Below are positions 12,701 to 24,700 of a stretch of 64,000 nucleotides of DNA, piece by piece. The DNA is from Erythrocercus mccallii (Eukaryota; Chordata; Aves; Passeriformes; Dicruridae). The DNA is taken from contig VZRG01000734.1 of NCBI GenBank assembly GCA_013397435.1, positions 124,001 through 188,000 of the forward strand. Reading direction: 5' to 3'. Position numbers and translations under genes: made by a program. Every line of letters starts with the position of its first letter. Positions within the stretch are counted from its first letter, which is position 1. The notes beneath the pieces were generated by a model. It saw only the letters and a list, made by a program, of their open reading frames with translations, was not told the DNA's origin and did no database searches.

Positions 12701-15700
12701 CTGTCAGATCCAACAGTGTATTGGATGAGAGGAGGAAAGAACACAAAAATAAGGTTTATGGGCTCCTTGCCCAGGAAAGGAGACATGGGACACACGAACA
12801 GCTCTTGAGCGTGGAACTAGGAAGGGCTCTGCCTGCAAAGTCTGGAGGGAGGCAGGTGCTGGCTGGCAAAATTCAGGGAAAACACAACCAGACAAACATC
12901 TATCTAAAACCTAGCCACTTTAATTAAATGTACTTGAGTGATTAACTTCAAATCTACCTTGGTGTCTGAAATTCCCCACCTTCTGCTTTTACAGCATCAG
13001 GTTTTCCCCACCAAAAAATGCTGACTAGTGAGGATTCCAGGAATACCCATGTAGGGGAAGTTTGCCACACTTCATGAAAACTTGACCTAGACACTAGAAA
13101 AGCAGTAATGCAGTCAAAAGTACGCTGTGAAAAATTCTGGGTGGGAGGCAGGTACCCAAAGCATTTGCATGTGAATTATCTCCAGCCCTAACACACCACA
13201 GGTGGTCACTATCCAAGTGATGAAGACTGCAAATATTTGCAACACTGCTGCTGTGATACACTTACTAGTATTCAAATGTGCTGTTGTACCTGCACACCTC
13301 TTATGGACATTCATATTTATTAACAGTACCTATCCTAAGAGAAATACAACCTCCACAGAGTAAAATGGGTAGCATTTCTCAAACACCAAAAAAACCCAAC
13401 CCAAAATGGCAAGGAGGTCCTGGGTTGAAGGATGTCAGAAGCTTCACAAGAAGTTTTAAGATCAAACTTTAAAGTTTTCAAATCCATATATACAAAACTA
13501 CCTACATTTAACAAAAGAGTTCTCAAGTATCAGCATATCCTAATCTTTTCCCCACCTCTACACAAGATTTGCAGTCTAGTGAGATGCAAGGTGGAAATTT
13601 GAGGAGTCTCCCAGAGCTGGCCTTTGTCTCCTCTCACTGTGAAACTCTTCTCGCAAAGAAATGAAAAGAGAAAGCCATCAGATTTGGTGAAAATTGGAAA
13701 TTGTCAGGAACAAGCATGTAGAGGATAGGAAAGGCACTGCAGAGAGTTTTAGCCACCACCACAGCTATACCTGGCTTCTCTCGGATCTGATCCGCAGGTT
13801 TTGGTTCAGGAACCTCAACCACCACCACCTCCTTCTGCTTCTCTTCGTCTACGGTTTTGAACTCAACCTTTTGAGTCGCACGTTTAGCTGAAGAAATGGG
13901 GCACACATTAACAACCGCCCACACGGCCAAGGTGCAGACATCAAGGGGGCAGGAATGTCACATTCCCAGGCTGCTCTTTTCCAAGCTCTGACATCCAGGT
14001 GTAGCACTGCAGCTGCGATTTCTCTACTCATCTGGGATCATAATGGCATGGCTGATGGGCAACCAGCAGCACAGGTCCCCTCGCTGCTATGCACTGTGCC
14101 TGAGGAACTTTGCATGCCTAGACTGCAGGGAAGCTGGGATTTGGCTTTGCTGCCTTATGGAGCTTGAACCTTCCCTTCCGTCCAGCTCTATGACACAAAA
14201 CCCAGGCTCAGGATGTCACTGAGCCCAGGAGCAGGGACAGCCTGGCTGCTGGTGGCCATGGAGTGCTGAGCAGCTCTGGTTCCCCCAGGCTGCAGCACAA
14301 ACTCAGGGCTCAAAGCAACACAGTCCCTGCTCCATCAGGTGTTCATGGTGCACAGGAATGCTCCTCTTTTCCTGGATCCTGCCAGCACACAGGGATGATC
14401 CTCTTTCCCTGGATTATAATACCCTGTGATATAGATCACGTGGACCAAACGTAGGCACTCCTTTTTCCATGTCTCATCTCCTCTGCTGCTTGCTATATCT
14501 TTATTTTAAAAATCTCAGGGATGAGCCCTTCTGACTGACACACCTCAACTCTAACCTGAGCACCACTTTAAGGGACACTGAAGAAGTTTCTATTGTGGCA
14601 AAAAATTTCCCTCACACGTAAAACTATGGAATTTAAGAAGTGATACTAAACAAAGCAAACAGAATGGCTTAGTTCCTGATTTTCTAAAGGAAAATGCTTT
14701 GAGATCAAATGAAGAAATATCTTTACAAGCAGAACTTTGCCAGAAGCCTTCACCACCCACCTACATTCTTTTCATCAGTCAGTTCTGCTGAGATCACCCT
14801 TGGTTTGCATTTTCGTACTGGATCTGGCTGAGATGGAGTTAATTTACCTGTTACAGCCCTCACAGTGCTGATATTGAGATAAGGATAAAAACTGGGAGAG
14901 GCAACAGGCAAAAGTAGTGAGCCATGTTAGAGAGCAGAATGATCATGGGGAATTCTAGTTATAATTGTGGTGAAGGCAAAAGGGGTCGATTAGGTAAATT
15001 GTCCACTTTTGTGCTGTGTTATGATGGTGCTGTTGGTTTTTGTAGGGGGTATTTTTGGTTTGGTTGGGTGGTTTTGTTGACGTAAATGAAGGTTGTGTGA
15101 TGAATCAGAATTTTCTGAGTTGGAAGGGATCCATCAGGATCACAGAGTCCAGCTCTTAAGTGAATGGCCCGTATGGGGAGCAAACTTATCCCCATGGTGT
15201 TATCAGCACCCTGCTCTAACCAACTAAGCACCAATTCAGTCTCACTACAGGCACATAATTCCTAAACATGTAAGGGGCAGGAACAAGGTTTTGTACTACA
15301 GTAACTAGTTACATCTGTGTTTCTGTACAGCAGGGAATCCAGGTGTTCCTTAAGGAGTACTTCAGCATCCTGGTGATTCCAGAAGGGAGAGAGAAGACAC
15401 AGCAGGGACTGACTCACCTCCATCAAGGCTCCTGGATGCTCTCTTGCTGGCCGTGCGCTCGAACTGGGGCGCGGGCCGGTCGATCAGGGCGCTTGCCTGT
15501 CGCGTCTGCGCCTGCGTCCGACCGCTGTAGCGGAACTTGGAGCCCAGTGCCAGGAACCTGCTCTTCGGGATGGCCTCGGTGGAAGACAGCCTGAAAGACA
15601 CACACACTTAAAAATCACTCCAGAGCCAGGAAGAGGCATGTGAAGAGGAATTAAAGTGGAAATTAAAGGAGTTTCTTGCATCCACTTGCCCAAGGAAATG

Positions 15701-18700
15701 GACATACTAATGATGTCTCAGATCTACATGACCCCACAATCTCTGCCTTATGGATCTTACAAAGCAGAACTTGCTTAAAAATTTACTGCAAAATAAACAC
15801 CTACTGTCCCTGAAACCATTTCTCTCCCATTTTCCAAAAACGCTAAGGAACAATGTTCATTTTCAATAGTTAAATTCAAGCACTAAGTTACTCAGGGTGA
15901 GGCTACTGTTCAGAAAACCCACCTGAAGAAGGTGTGATGTTCAACACATACTTTCCACAGCTTCTTTGCCGCCCGGTAACTTGGTAGCTTGAACCCAATT
16001 GTACTTTCATACTGTTCTTGCTGTGGAACACATAAGTTATTTAGGTATAGCAAGAAATAAATGTGGCAGAAGCCCAGCCCCCAGCCCACCACCCTGGTCT
16101 GCTATGACACAAATTGCTCAACTTGCCCCACAATGTGCAGCAGGACCTCAAGTCAGAGAAAAGAGAGGGCTTGGCCATGAGCCTGGGCATCCCTCAGGAT
16201 GCACTGGGATTTGCAGAGCAACATGCCATGGGTTTATCCCCTCTGTCATACTGCCCAGCTGTGGGTTGAGATCAAACACTGACCTCCCTGCAAGGCTAGG
16301 TCATGGCAGTGAAAGCAGGAGAAGGAGGAAGAAGAGGAAAAGGGTGGATCCCCATTGTAGCCTCTCTCCCTTATATAACCAGGCTGCTCCAGGGATTTCC
16401 CCATTCATGAGAGGCAGCACCAGTGCATCCATTCCCTGCTTCCTGCACATAGGTGAAAAGCTAATTCTAATTTTTAATTATTTTCTTTGAATGAAACAAG
16501 ACAAGGAGACATTGTCTTGCCCTGTTTCCAAAAAATTAATTAGTGCTGCCCCAGTTTCATCTGTCAACCTCCCAGGCCTTTCCCTGGATGCTGGGAATAC
16601 CCAGTGACGCCAGGAGGTGGTGCCACGTTGTTACACTGCCACCAGCAGGCTTGCGGCTTCAGCCGGGATCAGACAGCCCGATGTCAAATGCTCCAGCAGA
16701 AAAGAGCCTGACCTCGCCCCGCTCTGTTCCAGTGACACACACACGGTGAGGATCCCAAGGAAAAAAGAGGATGACAGGAGCCCACAGGTGCCACTCATAC
16801 CTCCCCTGGCCGAATCTTTATGAAGAAGCTGCTGCGTTTGTAGGAAATCTTCAGGACTTTGGGCCATGGGAAGCGGTTGATTCTCAGTTTATCTTTGTAA
16901 ACAAGAAGGCCGCTGGAACAGACTCCCAGAGTAATATCCACTCCTTCCAAGTCCTGGGAATGCAGATGACGATTTAAGCAGTGTCAGGTTTATGAGTTTC
17001 ATGTCAACCGCTGCTTTCCAAATTATCCCTCTGGTCTTCCCATAAATTCATCTCCCCATCACCCAGACTCCAGCTCCCAGCTCCATGGCCATCCTTTTCT
17101 TTCATGCTTTTCCTGATGACCTCCTCCCTCCTGCTGATCTCTCCTGTTCTGCTGGATGCTCAAAGGGCTCATCAAGAGCCCATCCTGCATTTCCTGGAGC
17201 ACAGAGGCTCATGTGGCAGGGAATACATATTGTATTCAAAGTCACTCAGAGCAAGGACCTGTCTATACAAGGAGCTTTGGGAAGTTTCCTGTGACACAGA
17301 AATAATAAGCAATCGAAAAGAATCACTTCTCTTGCAGGAAAGCTTGAGGCATTCCTGTTGTATGTCTGTATTTCCATACTTCCTCTCTTTCCAATGGAGC
17401 TTCCCAAAACAGGCAAACTTGCTCCTGCAAGGGAAGGATAAGCAAATCACAAAATCCACAAGTAGGTGCACAAAGGCTGGCTCTTACCTTGGCTTGGTGA
17501 AGGTCGACTCCATACATAGACAGTTTTTTTGCGTTCTCAAGAAATTCCAGGTCTGCTTGGGCTGGAGTCATGGATCTGCAGAAAAAGAATGGGCTTGGTA
17601 TTCTCAAAACTGTTGCTTTTAAGAGGAGACAGATCAGACTTCATGAAATCCATTAGATTTTCTTTTGCTTTCAGTATAAACAAATCTGTGCCCAGATGAT
17701 GAATTATGAAATCACTCTGACTGCCCAAATTTGTGCTTTAAGATATCCCAATAACACGGCTGCATTTCATTCCTGTGAAGCTGTACATGCACCAGAGAAG
17801 GAAGTGACAAAGAGCAGTAAGAGGACAAAACGTGATTCAGCAGAAGAAACCCAACTGAGCAAAAGGGCATAGGTCCTGTCCCCTACAGATCTGCTGCCTC
17901 CAGACCTCTCCAAACCCAGCTATTGTTCTCCAATCAAACACACAGGCAGCTGAGACCACTCAGCAGAGATTCCAGCCAGGGGACCATATGAATGAGGGGT
18001 TTTCTGGGAATAGATGGTGCCCTGTCTGCAGGAGAAGCACAATTTAACAAAGACACCCTGATAATGGAGGCCATTATCAAAGTTATTGAAGTGTCCCTGT
18101 TAATATGTTTCTGGTGTATGAGGTACAGTAACAGCTCTGCTGGGAGAGGATTCAGCTGCACACATTTCATTTTCTACCCTCCTTTGATGTCTTCCTTATT
18201 GAGCACTCACATACATCTTGTGTGTGATGTAAATAGAGACCTGACTGGTAGGAGACAGGGCAAAGTCCACTGCAAGGGCAATCCTGTAGGAAAGCCTCAG
18301 GAGCAGTCACCATCTTGATATGTATCCTGCGCTTTGCAAATACAGTAGCAAGAGCCAGAGCACAGTTTAGCAGAGATTTCCCAGGAAATGTCCAAAGAAC
18401 ACATGGATGTTATACTTGGGGACATAGTTTTGTGGTGGGCTTGGCAGTGCTGGGTTAATAGCTGGACTCAATGGTCTTTAAGGTCTTTTACAACCTAAAC
18501 AATTTCACGATTCCCACTGAAAACCCTCTGAAGTTTAATGCGCACAGAATATGGACCAGAGTTTAAATGGGGATGTGTTGCTTTCTTCTGCACATGCAGA
18601 GAGATGAAATATAACTACATCTTGTACCTTGAAGTCTCTTTCTGAAGAAGCCATGAATAATTCAGCACTGTGATCCACCACTTCTACCATACCAAACAGC

Positions 18701-21700
18701 CTTTGACTCCAAGTCATGAAGCTTGCCAAAGGTCCAGTACTTATTTTTCCTCATTTCCTCTCGTCTTGGTACAAATGGAGGGGAATCAATTTAAAATATT
18801 GATTAGCAGGCTTGAGTGAGGTGGTCACAGCCAGGGTCCACATTCACCCCTCCCAGTGTGCTCCAGGTTTTTTTTTCCCATCTGCCTGTGAGAAAGTCTT
18901 GTCTTTGCTCCATCTTTTCCTTTCTAGGAAGATACGCCCAAAGTAAGATGAGGAAGAGGTTTAGTTACCATCACCTTTGAATCTGATACCAGGGAGACTC
19001 CCAGGAGTTGTTCAACCCTACTGGAACCAGACATACCCGCCCAGGTCATGGCTGCAGCACTAGGAAACTCTTAACTGCAGGTTTGTAATTCCTGGATCAT
19101 CTGGAATCTTTCCACATTAGGAAATGAATGTTACTCACTCACTCACTAAATGTGGTAGAAGAATGCCCCAAACAACCTGTAAGCTACAGTGTGTAAACAA
19201 AGAAACTAGATCAAACTACAATCCACGATTACATAAATCTCAAAGAAATACATTTAAAAAAGCAAAGGGCAAAGTTAAAACAAGTAAATTTTGCATTTCC
19301 ACATGAACTAAACCCCCACTTTCATGGCTACTCTGCAAGGGAAAAAAGCACTTGTTAATAAACAACTGCAAGACTTCCAATGTGCTTTCCAAAATCTTTG
19401 TTTCTTCTTCATGCAGGAAAAAAAAGAATTCCTGCTTCTAGAAAGATTTTGTCCTAATATTAGATTCTTTGTTAAAAGTTAATGTTCACAGAATCATCAT
19501 AAAATCACAGAATGGTCTGGATTGGAAGAGACCTCCAAGATCATCTTGTTCCACCCCTGCCATGGGCAGGGACAGCTTCCACTATCTCAGGTTGCTCCAA
19601 GCCCCATCCAACTTGGCCTTGAACACGTCCAGGGATGGGACATCCACAGGTTTTCTGTATCTCACAGAGGTGGGGAAAACACCAGAAGATCCTATTATTT
19701 CCCTTATTTCATGTTGCTGTGCACGAACAAGTCCTCCAGCCACTGCACCTTACCTATATGTTTTATGAAGCTCCACAACCTTTTCTTCAAGCTCTTTTGT
19801 CTGGTTTGGGGCCAGTTTGAACTCACTGATGTAATCCGGGCCATGGAGATCAGGATCATAGTCTCCCAACTCTGACTGGACTGTGTAGGAACCCAGCAGA
19901 GCCAAGGTGGCAAAGGAGCAGGGCAGCCGCCCTGTAAGGATGTCCTGTCTAAGCTGCAGACAAAGGTAATACCTGAGGGCAGAAAGGAAAATACCATTCA
20001 CAGAGTACAGAGAGAAATTTATTAACTTGAAAATCAGAGTCTCTTTTTTTATGCCACTGATGAACACATGACAATGCTTGTTTCCAATTTTTACTTATTC
20101 CCAAGTTAAACAGTGTGGAGAACTGGGGGATTCCACTCTGCAAAGGGAGTAAAGGACATTATTCCCAGAAAATCTTGGCTATAGGTAAGAATTGACTTTT
20201 CTATACAAACATGCACATGGCAGAGTTATAAATGTTACTGCTTTACACATGGATTCCAGTGGAGAGTGGGAGCATCCTCACATGCACTAAAAGCAAACCA
20301 AACCCCTCCAAATGGTGAAGACATCTGATTTCCTTGCTGAAGGAGGGGAAAATATCCAATTATGAAACATTTCTATTCCACATTCAGGAGAACATGGCTA
20401 CAGGGTTCCCAGGTAACTCACCTGGTGATGTCCTCTGTTAGCTGAGCAGGATCTGGCGGATAAAACTTGACATTGAAGGTAAAATCCCAGGGGCCTCCTG
20501 CAATGACAAGGGAGAGCTTGAGAAAAATAAACACACCAGGACCGTTTTGTGATGGTCAGTTGATATTAAAAAAAGCTGGGAATATCCAATATGATCTTCA
20601 GAATTTAGCAGATGCAACACTGATTTGATACTGCTCACTCCCACAGCTGGCAGCAGCCTAACAGCTGTATAAGTGTAAGATGTGATTTCATTTACAGCTG
20701 ATAAGAAAATGAGAAAAAATCAAGGCAGGGAAAATCACCTGGATTAACCACAACTTGTGGCAAAAATTAAATTCATTGTTAAGAAACTCAATGACTGACA
20801 TGTTTTTCATTGACTGAAAAAGGATTCATGAACACAGGTCAGGCATAGGCTATGAATTAATGAATTAGGATTGGTTTACTGCCTAACCCAAATTTCAAAG
20901 TTCAAGGAGGAGTTCAAGTGCTAAGTCACTCCTCAGCCTAATGCACTGGGATCAGGTGGTCAGACACAGCTTAAATTTAGCCCAACACAAGCATCAACCT
21001 CTGGATGAAGACAGAAAGCACAAAAGCTTTTCAAGTCCAGACCTAATTGCTTTAATACAGCTTGCTGCAAACCTTGTATAAAATCATTACAGACATTAAC
21101 TGAGCCAGAATCCACATAATCACACATAGAATTGGCATTATATGTGGTATGGACAGCCCAGATGACACAGCTGAAGAGGTAACTCTTTCTTTTCCTTGAA
21201 AATAATCCCATTTCCCAGTAGATAGTCCTGACCGAGTGATTTTAATAATTACATCTCCCCGTGCTGTGCCCTTTAACACTAGTTCAAAATAAGATTTATT
21301 TCAGAAAGAGAAGATCTACCCCTGCATTTAATTTGCTCAGACGTTTATCCCAATCTCACACAGGGAACAGGGGGAATGGAGCATTCCTGGATTTACTTCT
21401 TATGCGATGCCATAACTGGGATTAAACACAAGGCACACTGTTTTCATCACACACAGTTCAAAACAAGTGATTCCAAGGTGACAATGAAGGGAGCAGAGGT
21501 TACCTATACCAGAACACACTGGCATCCACATGTTCATATGTACATGCAAAATACCTTCACTTCAAGTAAAATCAAGTAATTTGCCATTTAACCCATCCCC
21601 AGGGGACCAGATTTCACAGCAGGCTGCTGTTCTTTACACCCACTAGATGAATTTTATGGATGGAGCTGCTCCTGCCCTTCACATGCACCCGATTCCAAGA

Positions 21701-24700
21701 GAAGATGGTAAGACCAGGAGCTTTTCCTACTCCATAGCCTTGTGTTTCCCCTCTAATCTGAGTTTAATGACACACTTTGTCGTAGGCCTCCCACCAAAAG
21801 CATCCGAAAAACAGTATTTTCCTTCCCATAACTTCCAAAGCAGTCAGACTTGCTCTTGCTCCCAAGAGAAAACAAAAGACTCTAAAACATATTTGATTCT
21901 GACACTGCCTTTATCTTCAACTAATTCAGTGCTAGCAGACCTTAAAGCACAACCTGAGAGAGCATCTGGCATTTGAGCTGGTATTTCTCAAGCCATTTAT
22001 CATTCCAGTGCTCCTATTTGGACCCCAAACAGTTCCACCATAAAAGTCTGCTAGGGTTCTCCCAACTTCCTTTGAGATTTCAGTGGTTCCCATTGACACC
22101 CATTTTCCAATCCTCCAGCAAGGAGCACATCCCCATTTCAGCACTGCACTGACAGTGTGGCTTTGCTTGAGGCAAACACACCTGAAGCTGTTTTACCAAG
22201 GAAATCACATTTTTTCCTAAATCTAGAGCACTCCTAAGTCCTTACAAAGGACAGAAAGGACGCAGAGACTTCTTGAACCTGTGCTGATCCCTGCCAGCCA
22301 CCCTCACTTGACCTCTCCCCATCCCCGGATGGCTCACCAAAGCCACATTGGGAAAAACCACACCCCTCCCCCCACATGATAAATTCAATCTACTTACCAT
22401 GAACCTGCTTTTTTATTTCTTTGGCAGGATCCAGCCATGTCTGTAAGAGGATAAAAACATTCGCAGTTTACCAGACATTTCAGAAACACCATAGAAAGCT
22501 GAAAATTGCTAAAAATACAGGCGGAAAAAAAAGACAATACTTGACATAAAGGCAGTCATGGAAACTGAAGAGATGGTGCCTTTTTTACTACTTTTACTCT
22601 AGGCTGTGGTCTCAGTGGGTGTATTTCCAACCATTCGCCTACCAGGGACTTATAAGGGAGGCAGGAGTAACGAGGGGAAAAATAAAAGCAGATTATTAGG
22701 GCTGCAAGAACAGAGTAACAGGTACGGCTACAGCCACATCCAGCTACCAGGGGCACTTGTACAACCCCTTTTTTATTCTCCAGAACCTTTAAAAATAGGT
22801 AAATAGGATGGCTACATTGTCTGTCTCCTTACTTGCCCTATTCAGATCAAAGATCACCAAGACTTTCTATTATTAGCTATAGTTTTCAATGACCTAATTG
22901 CTGAAATATGAGGAGAAACAACCAATTACTGAGTAAGGCTGGAATTGTTTACAGGAGTGTGACATAAACTTCATTTCTTTTAACTGTGAAACTCAAGTTC
23001 CTAGTAATTATCTGTGCTACAAATTTAAAAATACCTATTTTTCCCCCTCCTCTGTAATTTGAGGTTTTGTGGGACGGTGGTGCAATTTAAGCCTCAAAAT
23101 GCAATTCCTGCTTTTTCCATGGTGTGAGCCTTTCCCTTAGCAGGGGTCAGGGCCTGTCCTGCTGCAGGCACTGGCACTGGGCTAGCAACCTCTCCTGGAG
23201 AGGTTACATTTAATCACCTCTTCATTTTCACCAGCTCTGAACAGGATTTGGATATCCAGGTCTCCTGAGGTGAAGGAATTAACTCATTGAATCCCTCAAA
23301 CTAATCTCTCCTGACCAGAAGGACATATACCTTCATGGCAGGGAGACAGCAATACCTACATTTAATCTCCTCTTTTTATATGCCTGCTCCTCTAACATAT
23401 AAAAGTGGGGATACAAAATCCATTTAAAAGGAAGATTTGCTGCCTTTTTAGGGCTACAGATTGGAAGAGAGCATCTCCATGGCCGAGCTGGTGCCACAAC
23501 TGCTTGTTAGTGGGGTGAGCCCAGGGTGCAGTCATGCATCCCACCCTGCCTGATCCAGCAGACAATGATGGGGATAGCAATTAACAACACTTTTATCCCA
23601 CTGGGCCATGAATCAGTGGAAAACAATCCTCCCTTTCAGGGCAATGAGCTCCTTGCTGCTCCATGGTGCCCAGCTGCTCCAGCCACTGTCACCCTCTGCT
23701 ATGCCCATATGGGTAATTACTGGTCCTCACAAAGTTTATTCCCTAAATATCAAGGTGGAGAATGTCACATACAACCCTTCCCTATCCAGGAATACACACG
23801 TCTCTCCACCTGCTCCACACAGCTGCAGGTGAGGTGCAGGAGCTCATCCTTGGATCCTATTAACACCATTTTACCTGTGAATCAGTAACTCTGGGGAGGT
23901 CTTGTTTGAAGTTACAGCAGGAGAGAGGTGAAGCTTCAGGTTTCAAAGTTCAATGAAACATAACCAGAAAGATTTAAAAAAAAAGGTGTTTTCACCCATC
24001 AGAGCAAACCAAACACCAGCTTGCTCCACACTGGAGCTGAACAACCCATGAACAGTGGCCCCATCTGCCCCAGCTTCCAGCTCTGGGACATAGATCTTAA
24101 CAAAACAATCTGTTTTCAGTCTCTACAGTTAAAAAGCTGCACAACTTCTCAGCCCTTGTTGGCTTGGGGAGAAAGTATATCCTTCTGCTTCCAGAATAAT
24201 CAATGCCAAAAGCCTGGACACAAGAAGAGCAAGTCCAAGGGTCTGGGAGACCACAGAATCATTTAGGAAAAGCCCTCTAAGGTCATCAAGTCCAATCATT
24301 ACTCCAGCACTGCCAAGGCCAGCACTATGCAGTGTCTCCAAGTGCCACATCTATATGCTTTTTGATCGCTTCCAAGGACAGTGATTCCACCACTTCCTTG
24401 GGCAGCCTGTGCCAAGGATGTGACAACCCTTCCCAGGAAGGAATTTTTCCTAACATCCAAACGCAGCAGTGAGCTACCCACAGCACACGCAGAAGCTGCT
24501 GAGCTGCTCCAGCTACATTTTTTGCTCTGAATTGGATCTGAAAGTACACCTACCTCTCCCTCTGCAAGAAGAAATGCTGATTAAAAAAAAAAATCCTTTG
24601 ATATAAAAAATATCCAGGTTATATACATGGAAATACATTTCACATTCAAGAAAATTGGAAGACATCAGAGACTGTAAAATAAAGTAGGAGCTCTGCCTGC

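Larger units (their letters stand above)
13888..15417 (-). other. Intron between exon 12 and cassette A
   Basis: The interval contains a possible old LTR fragment (14,810-14,960) and a SINE copy (15,100-15,232). The rest is unassigned. Confidence 0.7.
17576..19753 (-). other. Intron 8 of EPB41
   Basis: The interval contains two CR1 fragments (18,420-18,515 and 19,485-19,740), the second adjoining the exon 8 donor. The rest is unassigned. Confidence 0.7.

Noticed and set aside
15165..15232. tRNA-Ile gene on the minus strand
   Set aside because: The head is mutated in the anticodon arm and T-loop and is fused to a CR1 tail, so it is a SINE, not a functional tRNA.
19522..19875. 117-codon plus-strand frame
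   Set aside because: It is a translation of the CR1 copy and antisense of exon 8.
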